This document shows positions 24,479 to 35,194 of a stretch of DNA of 64,000 nucleotides, piece after piece. This DNA is from Zymoseptoria tritici IPO323. Its lineage: Eukaryota; Ascomycota; Dothideomycetes; Mycosphaerellales; Mycosphaerellaceae. A model generated the notes under the pieces. It saw nothing but the letters and a program-made list of their open reading frames with translations, ran no database searches and was not told the origin of the DNA. The stretch lies in NCBI RefSeq assembly GCF_000219625.1, contig NC_018213.1, positions 558,001 to 622,000 of the forward strand, written 5' to 3'. The position numbers and the translations under genes are program-made. The number at the start of each line of letters is the position of its first letter. The first letter of the stretch is position 1.

Positions 24479-25737
24479 TCAGTAAGCCGAGTGTGCTTCC
24501 GGAGCACTCGAAGCGCCCTTCTCTCCTAATGGAGCCAGTGCCACGTCGTAGTTGAGTTCAACCTGTGCATTCGGATCGTCCTTGCGAGGCACGAACTTGA
24601 CAACCAAGCCGTCCTTGACCGCAAACACGCTGTCGTCTTCGAGGTATTTCGACTCGCTGAGCAGATCGTGTTAGTCTTTCGTTGGGCAGAAGTGGTCCCC
24701 AAGACTGACCTGTCAAAGATTTGGGTGGTGATTGATTTGTAGCCGTCGATCGACACGATCAAGTGAATGTGAGCGGGACGATATGGATGGCGGTCCATGA
24801 GCCTCAACATTTCGCCGGCAGGTCCGTCGCCAGGCACCTTTGCGATATGATTAGGGAAGGTTGCGTACGCTGGTTGGCTGTACTCACTGGGTATGGCGTC
24901 GGTCGAAGGCAGTAAAAGGCATACTCCCCTTTGTCGGTGGTGAAGAACTTCCCGGCAAGATTGTGCTCGACTTGATTCTCATCTTGCTGCTCGTAGAGCC
25001 CTATTTACGTTGTCAGCTACCACTGTGGACTTGAATGTGCTGTCGTACCGTTTGTAGATGCCTGTCAACACAATTAGCCAACGTGAAAATGGGACGCATC
25101 GCTGGAAGATTACTTACCTGCCAGACCTCAACCTCCGCGCCTTTCAAAGGTTGCCCAGTCTTGGCATCCGTGACGATTCCATGCATCCACGCCACCTCTC
25201 CGTCCTTGGGAGTGTCAAAGGTGATGGTGCTGCCAAAGTCTCGGGTCGGTCTGTCCAGTCGGCGGAATGGGCCAAGAATGGCAGAGGCAGTGGCATCGCC
25301 GGATGCTGCGGCTTTCTTGTATGTGATGTAGTCGACGAGGCTGAGAGGATCGTATGAGTACCTCACCTCAGATGTTATAGATTGGACAAGCAGATCGAAC
25401 GTACGACTCCAGCCCGATAACATCACACATAAGTCCGCCTTCGTTGCGTCTCTCGTTCGACATCTTTCCGGCCCAGTTGATCATGTCCTGTGCATTGTCA
25501 ATGGCTGCATCCAATCGAGGCAGACCGCCGGAATCGTACCACTCCTTTCACCCACTCATCGAAGGTCAGATCAACTTCGCGTGCGAAGTCGTGAAGATGG
25601 CGAATCAGAGAGCCCATGACCTCTCTCATTCTGGGATCCGTCTTGGGACCCATCGACTTGATGATCTTCTCCGTCCATTCCTTGCCCATCTCCTCCTCGA
25701 TGGGAGCGCCGCTGTTGCCGTTGGTTTCGGATGCCAT
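24479..25737 (-). CDS. Intradiol ring-cleavage dioxygenase (hydroxyquinol/catechol 1,2-dioxygenase)
   Basis: Non-haem Fe(III) enzyme opening catechol or hydroxyquinol between the hydroxyls. Seven exons: 25737-25540, 25488-25406, 25340-25118, 25061-25049 (13 nt), 25000-24888, 24837-24710 and 24656-24479; product 311 residues. The N-terminal helical dimerisation part ([39 protein letters not shown]) leads to the beta-sandwich: [15 protein letters not shown] and [15 protein letters not shown] contain the Tyr and His iron ligands of the family. The 13-nt exon rebuilds WQASTNGLYEQQ, a conserved substrate-pocket stretch. The overall look is closest to hydroxyquinol 1,2-dioxygenase. A donor one codon earlier at the first intron (GTGGTA) is possible. 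Within the decarboxylase-monooxygenase cluster it would yield maleylacetate or muconate. Confidence 0.93.
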
Positions 25738-26606
25738 GATGATGTTGATGCTGACAATAGAAAGATGTGATTTGAAATGTCAGATGTAGGATGAAAGGAG
25801 GATTGAGGTTTCAGCGGTCAGATATGCAATATGTATGCTGCGATCACAACCATGTACTTCGTGGGATGCTCCTCCTCCGTTCTCCGTAAGCAAGTGAAGC
25901 ATTGGCAGGCATTCGTTGCTAAGCCCCGACCACCCATGTAGCCGATGTCTTCCGAGCCGATGAGAGGCAGGGCCTGCCTGAAGCTATAGGCAATACCATC
26001 GATCCGAAGAGCGAGAACGTCTTTGATATTGCGGACGCCGTTGGTCGTTCTTATAGGTACGAGCATAATTTGCTTTCTTGCGCCACTGCGTGCACGGAGT
26101 TGAGCCGCCCTTTGATGGAGTGTTCGAATACGTAGAGTTCCCCGCGAAGCAGCCCCCCTCCGCAGGACCGATGTTCCGATCATCGCAGGGATCAGTCAGC
26201 AATAGACTATCCAATATTATTGAGCCCGGCTTCCGAGCTTCGCGCGAGATTGATCGAGGGAGCAGCCTCCTCGACATGACCTTGAACAGTAGCTCAGACG
26301 AAGGGTCAGCACTGTCCCCCGAATTCAACAGCGCATGCGTCTCGCAGGATTCTTCTTCTCATGCGGTACAGACGGAGACGGATGGCGGATGGCGGATGGC
26401 GGATGTGCGTTCCGTCAATGTCGGATGGCTTGCTGCGTGAGCGGACCGAGCACCTCGAGTCGCAGCAGATCACTGAGAGGTGGATGCTGCAAAGATAGGC
26501 ATCACGAGTAAGGATAAGTATTGAAGTTTTTGCGCTTTCCTTGGTATTGCTGCTCTGTACCGTCTCTCGCACTGTCAACATCCATCAGACACAAGAACTC
26601 AAAATC
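25738..26606. other. Divergent promoter between the dioxygenase and the flavin monooxygenase
   Basis: About 0.87 kb between two divergent catabolic genes, so a candidate shared control region. It contains a tandem CGGATGG repeat (listed separately). Open frames here on both strands carry no domain. Confidence 0.5.
26379..26405 (+). repeat. CGGATGG tandem repeat in the divergent promoter
   Basis: Nearly four copies of the 7-mer CGGATGG in a row, with one more CGGATGG at 26422-26428, about 180-230 bp before the monooxygenase ATG. CGG triplets are the half-sites of Zn2Cys6 regulators, so this may be a regulator array; it could also be simple-sequence slippage. Confidence 0.5.
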
Positions 26607-28492
26607 ATGGAGCCTGGGACCAACTGGACACCTCTCGACATCGCGGTCATCGGAGGAGGAGTCGGCGGCACCGCAGCTTCGATCGCTCTACGGAGAGCAG
26701 GTAATAAAGTCACCGTCTACGAGCGAGCGGACTTCGCGGGCGAGGTCGGCGCATCCATCTCTTGCGCGGCGAATGGAATGAAATGGTTGCACGAATGGCA
26801 GGTCAACATTGAAAAAGGAGATGGTGTCTACCTCAAGCAATTGATCAACCGAGATTGGAAGACTGGAGAGCCGGTGAGCGTGGTTGACTTGAGCGACTAT
26901 GAGGAGAAATGGGGTCAGGCAAGTTTGATGGGCAGAAAGCCTGCATGGATGATGAAACTACACGAATCGCCGCTGACCTTCCGGCCCTTGGTTCCCTACA
27001 GCCATACTATATGTGAGTTGAAGACGAGCAGAAGGCTCGCAGTGCATTCCGAGATCTCTCGAGGTGCATGAGAGGCCTCATGTCGGTCGCCTCGTTGTTC
27101 GAGCATCGCTGACGGGCAGCTATCAGGTTTCATCGGCAAGGTCAGCATAATGGAGGGTAGAATATCGGCACCTTGGCCCAGGTCCTGTCCGGACTCTGTC
27201 TGCGGGCAAACTCCAACACATGGCTCTTTGCTGACTCTCCGCCCCTGGAATTCAACAGATATGCACAAGATGCTCATGGACTGTGCGCTGTCCAAAGAGG
27301 GAGATGGTGTACCGGTGAAGCTTGTGGTCAATCATAAGGTAAGCCTCTCGGTAATTAGTATGATGGGCGCTGATTTTGTTGCAGTGTGAGGACATCGACA
27401 CCAATAGCGGAACGGTCGTCTTCACCGACGGCTCGTCAGTCAAGCACGATGTGATTATTGGATCGGATGGCATCGGCAGTGCTATTCGTAAACTGATCGG
27501 CATCCAAGTGGAAAAGCGACCAGCGGAGTCGAGCTGCCTTCATGCAAACGTCACCTCGGAAGAGGCTGTTGCTCTAGGATTGCCATCGTATGGCGAAATG
27601 AACAGTGCAATTGAGTACTGGGGTGGGCATGGTTCGTGCCAAATTCCGTCCTGGTTGAGCGTCCACGGCTGACGCTGTATCAGGTTCACTGAACAAGATT
27701 GTCCTGTCTCCGTGCCGCAACAGCAGTCTTCTCTCATACTACTGTTTCTTCCCTCGCGAGAAGGGCGACTATTCTCGCCAGACGTGGACAAGCGAAGATC
27801 GACCGGTAGGAGAGCTTCTCTCACCATATCCGGATCTCGACCCGGAGGTCTACGGACACTTGAAGATTGGTCAGGAGATCCGGCCATGGCGTTTGTGGGT
27901 GAGTGAAATCGTTCTGTCTGACTGCGACATGTTCTGAATACCTCGTACAGGTCCATGAGCCATATTCTCACTGGCAGAAAGGTTTGGCCTGCATCATGGG
28001 CGATGCCGCACATCCGATGAGTAAGTCATAGCTCGCTCGATCGTCCTCATGAGTCCCTAGTCCGCTTACAATCTTCACCTCTCCTTTTAGTGCCAGATCA
28101 AAGCCAAGGTGCGTGTACCGCGCTGGAGGATGCTGCAGCGTTGGGCCTTCTGTTCTCCAAGGACTTCTACGCTGGATCAGTCGAGGAGACGTTGAAGCTG
28201 TACGAGAAAGTGCGGATGCCACGAGCAACCAAAGTGTAAGCAAAGCGAATATCTCCCCGTGCAGTGGAAATGTGCTGACTAGTCCTCCAGGCAAGCGGCC
28301 TCAGCTCGCGCGAGGGAGAACATCCACGAACGGATCGGATTCTCTGACAACACGGACAATAAGCTCTATGCCGTGAACGACGAATCATCGAAGTTGACGA
28401 TCGCCGAGATGAATTCGTACGACATGCGGGCGGACATCTTGAGCAAGTGGCCGGTATCAGCCCAGACCAGTGTGACGACGAATGGTCGTTAA
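26607..28492 (+). CDS. FAD-dependent monooxygenase, salicylate hydroxylase-like
   Basis: Flavoprotein aromatic hydroxylase. Nine exons: 26607-26918, 27002-27012 (11 nt), 27127-27140 (14 nt), 27259-27338, 27385-27631, 27684-27898, 27951-28020, 28091-28235 and 28291-28492; product 431 residues. The FAD-binding GxGxxG is VIGGGVGGTAAS (residues about 14-25) with ALRRAGNKVTVYERA after it. The two micro-exons rebuild WGQPYYMFHRQDMHKML, the conserved flavin/substrate segment. The second motif IIGSDGIGSAIRK and the GD motif CIMGDAAHPMMPDQSQG are complete. The first intron begins GC (CAG-GCAAGT) and is a GC-AG intron. Relatives decarboxylate salicylate to catechol or hydroxylate resorcinol-like rings, fitting the adjacent dioxygenase. 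Confidence 0.93.
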
Positions 28493-29498
28493 GTGTTGGA
28501 AGTCCTGTAGGTCATGTTATTGTGGCATCATGATTAGCGATTGGAGTCATAGCGGAGACCGTCTTTGAGTATTGAATGTTTCGGTTGAAACGTCGTCATG
28601 TGAGACCAGAAAGACTTCCCCAATCGACGAACAGGTTGTCTGACAAGAACGGCATATATCTGTAGTAAAGTCGCCGGCTTGCTGCGGTCGTGACATAACC
28701 ACATCGAAAAGTGCATGATCTAATCCGCCGGGGAGCACGTCTTCTATGCCGCAATCAGCGCCTTCTCTGGCGCTCGCACTGGAACACTGGTGGTATTTGT
28801 GGTCCCAGCCATGATGGCCATGGGATCATCTTGGCCACTCTCCAGGATGGCGGCATTGTTGTCTGCAGCAGCGCTGAGTTGGTTTCGAGGTAATGACGCA
28901 TCTGTAGCATCCGACGAGGGCGGCGAGAGTCTTCGTCGTTTCCGCGGTCCAGTCTGGCGGGTATTGGATGGATAGACGTAAGCATCGGCACGTTCGCGCC
29001 GGCTACAGTGACCACATGCATGGACAGCATCGCATCGAAGCTTGAACGCTTTGCATGGAGCAAATGACCTTAGACTCCGGCTCCGATCTTCGGGCCTCAC
29101 TTTCGGACACAACATCGTGCCTATGCCATTGCTAGGGTTAGAAGGACAAGATGTGGCAGACGGAGTGCTCTCAAGCAGGGATCGAGATCCGACATCGCAT
29201 TATCCGAACCGGAGCCTCCTCACCCGATCCACCCTGCCGAGCCGAGATTCTGGAGCTATGCTTTCGCCCCGCATCCTGGTAACAACGTACGGCATTGGTA
29301 TGCGTCGTTTGCGTTGCTCTGACTGGCTGTCTGTGAGTAGTGGAGGCAATGTGAGTGAATAGCTGGGTGGACACCATGTTGCGAAGACTCTCCAAAGCAG
29401 AGTCCGCTCGCACGTATCGCTCGGTCTTCTCGGCCCTTGTTACATTGTTCTGAGAACAAGTGACATCCAGAGATAATCGAGATCATCACACAGCAATC
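28493..29498. other. Region between monooxygenase and aldehyde dehydrogenase genes
   Basis: Apart from the degenerate Zn2Cys6 fragment no gene is seen. 29116-29498 is the presumed promoter of the aldehyde dehydrogenase gene. Confidence 0.45.
28744..29115 (-). pseudogene. Degenerate, truncated Zn2Cys6 transcription factor
   Basis: A 123-codon frame carries CKAFKLRCDAVHACGHCSRRERAD followed by a basic PRKRRR segment, plainly a fungal Zn(II)2Cys6 domain. Two of the six zinc cysteines are gone. The first is Phe (in SFAPC), and the last is Tyr (in ADAYVYP, where ADACVYP is usual; TGC to TAC is one C-to-T type change). The frame stops about 90 residues after the domain; no middle-homology region follows. 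It therefore looks like the broken remains of the cluster's own regulator. It could instead be the 5' exon of a gene whose other exons I did not find, but only 250 bp remain before the next gene. Confidence 0.6.
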
Positions 29499-31267
29499 AT
29501 GACTTCTACGATCGGCCCGGATGGCACGATCCCTCTCTGGCTGAATGGAGAGCAGGTGCAAACATCCAAGAGCTTTGAAGTTATTTCTCCATCGACAGGG
29601 AAAGCACTGTACAAGTCTGCTGCTGCTTCCGTGGACGATGCCAATGCCGCTGTCGCTGCTGCAAAGGCGGCATTTCCAGCATGGAGCCAGACCAAGCCAA
29701 GTGCTCGAAGAGATATCCTCCTGAAGGCCGCAGATCTGCTGATCGAGCGGAAGGAACAGATGTGGCAGCTGGCCAGCACTGAGGTCGCTTCCACAGAAGG
29801 GTGAGTTTTGATGAAGAGGATGGTATTCCGTATCTTCGAAACTCGTGCTCATGCATTGTTCGCCGCAGATACTTCGCTTTTGACTTCGCAGATACACTTG
29901 AGGCAATCAGGAGTACGGCTGGCCTGATCGCGTCGGCGCAGAATGGTCAACTTCCAGCCATGGGAGACCCGGGACGCAGCGCGATGGTCATTCGGGAGCC
30001 TTATGGTGTCATTGTCGCAATAGCACCATGGAATTGTCCTTGCATTCTGCTCACGAGATCATTTCTGGCTCCACTCGCAGGTGAGTTGAAGTCCTCCCAA
30101 CAATGCGTCTACCGTTTATGCTAACGGCTGCACAGTGGGCAATACGGTCGTTGTGAAAGGACCCGAGAAGGCACCTGGCTGCCTCAATGCGTTATTGCAG
30201 CTCTTCCACGATGCTGGAGTGCCGGCTGGCGTGCTTAATTCGATTGTTCACCGTCCGCAAGATGGCGCCGAGATCACACCTGTGTTGATCTCGCACCCTG
30301 CAGTCCGCAAGATCAATTTTACTGGCTCCACTGCCGTAGGCTCCATTGTTGCAGGGCTTGCGGGCAAAGCGCTCAAGCCAGTGCTCATGGAATTGGGAGG
30401 AAAGGTCTGTGATACCGTTGCGATGATGGAAGATCCCCTGCTGACCAGCCTCCGTTAGGCGCCGGCTATTGTTTGCGAGGACGCAGATCTTCAGAACGCT
30501 GCGGTCCAATGTGCTGTAGGAGCGTTTCTGTTCTCTGGCCAAATTTGTATGGCTACGGAGAGAGGTAAGCGACCAAGTTGGAAGATACCGAGCATATCTC
30601 AAAGCTCTATAATTCCTGTGCATGTCTGGGTCTCCAGCTGAAACAATATCGTAGTCATCGTCAATTCGAAAGTCGCCGACAAATTCAGAGAAGTGCTCGC
30701 CGGCGCGATCGACGCGATCTTCCCGGATAAGAACGGCCTCGTTCTGGTCGACAAAGCTCCTGTCCAGAAGAACAGCGCACTTGTACAGGACGCACTCAGC
30801 AAAGGCGCCAAAGCCATATACGGAGACCCATCGGATCAACGCGAGCTGACGACTGCCATGCGTCCGATCGTCGTCGAAGGCGTCAAAGATGGCATGGATC
30901 TGTACTATACTGAGTCCTTTGGACCGACAGTATCACTCATGATCGTCGACTCTGACGAGGAAGCCATCAAGATCGCCAACGATACCGACTATGGTCTTGC
31001 ATCGGCTGTGTTCACGGAGAACCTCCAACGTGGTCTGCGCATTGCCAAGCAGATCGAGACCGGCGCTGTTCACATCAATTCCATGTCGGTGCATGACGAG
31101 CCGAGTCTGCCGCATGGAGGTGCGAAAAAGAGTGGATTCGGCAGATTCAATGGCGAGGAGGGACTCAAAGAGTGGGTGCGCTTGAAGTAAGTCGTTCCGG
31201 TGCCGATAAGCGGTGAAGCTGGAGACAAGCACTGACAATAAGTAGGACCATCACCTGGAAGGATTGA
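29499..31267 (+). CDS. Aldehyde dehydrogenase, aromatic-aldehyde type (salicylaldehyde/vanillin DH-like)
   Basis: NAD(P)-dependent oxidation of an aldehyde to its acid. Six exons: 29499-29800, 29869-30080, 30136-30404, 30459-30564, 30655-31186 and 31246-31267; product 480 residues, a normal length. Landmarks in order: PYGVIVAIAPWNCP (NAD-binding Asn region), VVKGPEKAPG, NFTGSTAVGS, MELGGKAPAIV with the general-base Glu, FSGQICMATERV with the catalytic Cys, and ESFGPTVSLMIV followed by GLASAVFTENLQRGL. The lack of an N-terminal extension implies a cytosolic enzyme. In this setting it would supply salicylate or a related benzoate to the monooxygenase or decarboxylase; that is an inference from order. 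Introns 54-90 nt. Confidence 0.94.
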
Positions 31268-32273
31268 GCAGAGCATCGTAGCATAATAAAGACACGGTGT
31301 GCACTCTGGGACGGGAGAATGTCGGAGGTAAATTGGCAGGGGCTCGTTAGCGACTTCTAAGAGGAAACCGTACGGCCACCTTATCTAGCATGACCTGCTG
31401 CGGTGTCTATGGTGCGACCGTATCTTGCATGTTTTGCTGATAGATACTGTTCGCCTCGGAGATCTCATACATGTTCGCACGGCTAAACAGCACATCGCTC
31501 TGCTGTCGTACCTATACGAACCCCACTTGTTCTTCCTACAAGCCAAGCTCACTTCAGTGACTTCATCGCCGGCAAATTCTACACATTGATGGATGAGGTG
31601 GACCGACGGGGACAGCGACAAAACAGTCACGCGGGCTATATCCCATTGCGCTTTCGGCTGCACTCCTTCTGCAATCGTCTTCCTTCCTCTTGTGTGTGGA
31701 ATGCATACCTTTGCAGATAGAGGAAGATCTCCTCGGGCGCTTGTGCCGACTACCATGTACTGCAAGGCATGATGGGACTGCTCCGTCGACACGAGTGGAG
31801 TCCAGTCTCGGGCCAGTCACCGAAAGCGGCGCTGTCCGAATATCACAGCTCTCGATCATCAATGCTATCGTGGACGCTGCAATAATATGGTTGCTTGTTG
31901 GGTGATGAGGAGATGAGGTGCATCCCACCGGTGCATTGTTCCCGGCCAGCCATTCATCACAGTTCCAGAGTGCTGATCAATCTACAGGCCGGCACACGAG
32001 TGGACCGACTTGCTTGGAACCTCTTGATGATCACAAGCACCACGACTCACGGCGACTAAGCTTTCTTAGCCTATATGCCCGGCATCACCCCAATCCACAT
32101 CGGGCAGGTCGAAGTCCAAGAGCACGTCAATTCGTATCGACGTGCTCTTCCTTCGATAAAACACCGTCATAGCAGGATGAGCATGGCACGCTGGAACACC
32201 GCGAGCCTCGAGGTGCTCCTATATATCCCAGTCATGCCGGCTAGATCGTCTCCGCAACGCACCTCTCTTCACC
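31268..32273. other. Intergenic, no supported gene
   Basis: About 1 kb of unremarkable non-RIPed sequence. Small frames on both strands have no domain. The last 150 bp are the carboxypeptidase promoter, with ATATAT at about 32219-32224. Confidence 0.5.
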
Positions 32274-34405
32274 ATGCATTTTATTCAGAGCATTGCTGTG
32301 TGCCTTTCGCTAGGAGCGTTGGCTTCCGCGGGCCATCCGAGCGACATCTTCAAGCGGGCCAAGAAGTATGTCATCGAGATCCGCATACACCTGCTGTTGA
32401 TATGACAATTGCAGAAAGTCATGCTAACGCTCCAGCGGTTTTAGATATGAACAGAAGCCACGCGTGAGAGCAGCACCGCCTGTCAATGCTCCCAAGCTAG
32501 CGAAGCGTGATGTACCATTTCTCACGGACAAGACCAAGTCCTTCTCTGTCAATGGAACGGGTATTCCTGATGTCCCATTTGACATTGGCACGAGCTACGC
32601 TGGCCTGATGCCAATCTCGGAATCACCAGACGAGACGAGAAAGGTTTGTCTCTCCAGAAAGCGGCCTTGAACATGCATCGACTGACCTCGCTGTTACCAG
32701 CTGTATTTCTGGTTCTTTCCCACGACAAATCCCAATGCGACGGACGAGATTACATTCTGGTTCAACGGAGGTCCAGGCTGCAGCTCTCTCTCGGGTCTCT
32801 TGACCGAGAATGGACCATTCACCTGGGAGGCTGGAACTCTTGCCCCTGTCCAGAACCCATACACCTGGGTACGTCGAGTGCCGCCACATCCCATACAACT
32901 CGGTCAACATATCTCAAGCCCACGCTGACTTGTCTTCGGTTATAGGTGAACCTCACCAATATGGTTTGGATCGAGCAACCCATCGGTGTTGGCTTCACAC
33001 AAGGCACACCCAACATCACGAACGAGGTTGAGCTTGGTCAGGAGTTCGTCGGGTTCTACAAGCAGTTCTCGAAGACATTCGATCTCCAGGGCCGAGACAT
33101 CTATCTCACCGGAGAGAGCTACGGTGGTTACTACGTTCCATACATTGCCGACGCAATATTGAAGGAGAATAGCACGGAAATGCCTCTTGGCGGCATCGCT
33201 ATCAACGATCCAATCATTGCAGATGGTACCATGCAACAGGTACGTGCAATCGATGTGCAATGCGGAAAATTGCTTTGCAGGGCTCGCTGCTATCAGGTCT
33301 CTCCGCCGTGCGATGGTCCACTCTGCTGGTCGACGAGCATGCAGGAGCTTCAGACGATAATTCATCCCAAAAGTGTACCTCAGAACGCAGCTGACATCAT
33401 CCTCTCGCAGCATACTGTAATGTACGACTACGTCGAGTACTGGAACAAGCTACTATACTTGAACGACACCTTCATCGACGCCCTCAAGAACCGCAGCGAT
33501 GAATGTGGCTACACTTCGTTTATGGAGAAATATTTCAAGTTTCCTCCTCCAGCGGAGAAGTACCCGGTCCTCCCCGATCCCTATGCGACCGAGAACGGCA
33601 CTTGCGCCCAGTTCGACAACGCACTGAACGCCATCCTACTGGTCAATCCGTGCTTCAACTTGTACCACATCAGCGAGACCTGCCCTCATCCTTACAGCCA
33701 GTTGGGCATCGTCAACCCGGGAGACTACTCGCCACCCGGCGCTGAGGTGTACTTCAACCGAACGGACGTGCAGAAGGCAATCAACGCCCCCGTAGGTACA
33801 AACTGGGAGCAGTGCACATCAGGGAACGTCTTCGGTCTCGGGGACGGCAACAGTTCGCGGTCCGATACCAGTCTTGGTCCGGCTCAGAATGGCGTCCTGG
33901 AGCATGTGATCGAATGCACGAATAATGTTATCATCGGGTCTGGTGAGTATTTGTTGAATGGATTACATGTACTCTCCATGTATCTAACGAAGCATAGGCA
34001 ATCTTGATATGCTGATCAGCACCAACGGGACCCTGCTCGCCATCCAAAACATGACCTGGAACGGAATGCAAGGTCTTCAGGAGTAAGTGTCCATCCAAGA
34101 GAAGCAGCCTATCCCAGCTAACATGATCCATCAGGTACCCCGGGAAAGAGTTCTACGTCCCAGATCATCCTGAGTATAATGGCGGCGCACTCACTGGTTC
34201 CGGCCTTCAAGGCTACTGGGGTACTGAGCGTGGTTTGACCTTCTATCAAGTGCAACTTGCGGGACACGAATTGCCGGGTTACACGGCCGGCGCTGGCTAT
34301 CGGTCCATTGAGCTGCTACTGGGAAGGATTGAGTCCTTGTCCGATCGAGGAACGTTCACCACGCAGTCCGGCAATTTCACAGGCAACACCACGTTGTATC
34401 GCTAG
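32274..34405 (+). CDS. Serine carboxypeptidase, family S10, secreted
   Basis: Secreted or vacuolar acid exopeptidase. Seven exons: 32274-32365, 32445-32643, 32701-32868, 32946-33239, 33411-33942, 33998-34082 and 34135-34405; product about 546 residues. A signal peptide covers residues 1-19 ([19 protein letters not shown]), followed by a probable propeptide. Catalytic landmarks: [11 protein letters not shown] (oxyanion region), [13 protein letters not shown] (nucleophile Ser), [11 protein letters not shown] (Asp) and [14 protein letters not shown] (His). Several N-x-S/T sites fit a glycoprotein. The intron 33240-33410 is 171 nt and contains no stop, so 57 extra residues would be read if retained. 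I removed it because it starts GTACGT, ends TCGCAG and has a CTGAC branch, but a mid-intron exon cannot be excluded. Confidence 0.92.
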
Positions 34406-35194
34406 CTGGCGTGGGAATAGGAAGTGGTTGGGTTTGTAGTCAGGCAGACGATTGGAGTACTGATCGGAAAGATGCAACATTCTCCATCTGCGACATTGAG
34501 TTATGGCCCACGAACAGCTTGTGAGATTCCATGGTAGCACTTTCGGGCTTTGGACTATAGCTCCGATGCTACTCTCTGCAAGCAGGAACGTCTATTGTTT
34601 GACCTCCATTGAGCATTCAACACAGTATCGTCCAGCTCGATCAAACCCAGACAAGGGAAATGCAAGCCGCATTTTGACACCCTTGCACGCATCGTAGGCC
34701 GAACGAGTTGAGTAATGACCAGATTGGTAGCCGACAGACCATCCACACTCAGTATCTCTCCCAACCACCAGCACCCAAATGTTCTCCGAGCCTTGAGGGA
34801 GATCGTGCCCGCCTCCATGCCGTACCAGTCAGCCTGTGGTGGTGACACATTGGTTGACGTGGAAGTATGAAAGGGACATTGAGCATCGGCATCGTTGTCT
34901 TCCGCTGGTCACACTGGTCTTTCAGTTGAAGCAGCGTCCGAGATGAGTGAGGTCAGCTCCAACGTCGTCAGGCAGCGATGAAGTTCCGCATAACACAACA
35001 CGGCGGAGGCAACCCGGAAGGAGATGTTTCGATGTTTCGAAGTTTCGTTGCTCGCACCGCCACTTTCATCGCCCCGCAAACGTGGCGGTGCACGCCTACG
35101 TAAGAGGGCAGGCAGTCGTCGTTTGTTCTCAAACCAAAACCTCCCCAAAACAAAACACTCGACCATAACCCATTAACCCCTCTCCGCCGCCAAC
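34406..35194. other. Intergenic, fimbrin promoter
   Basis: No gene. The 200 bp before 35195 contain a pyrimidine/A-rich leader (CAAAACAAAACACTCGACC) typical of a strongly expressed fungal gene. Confidence 0.5.
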
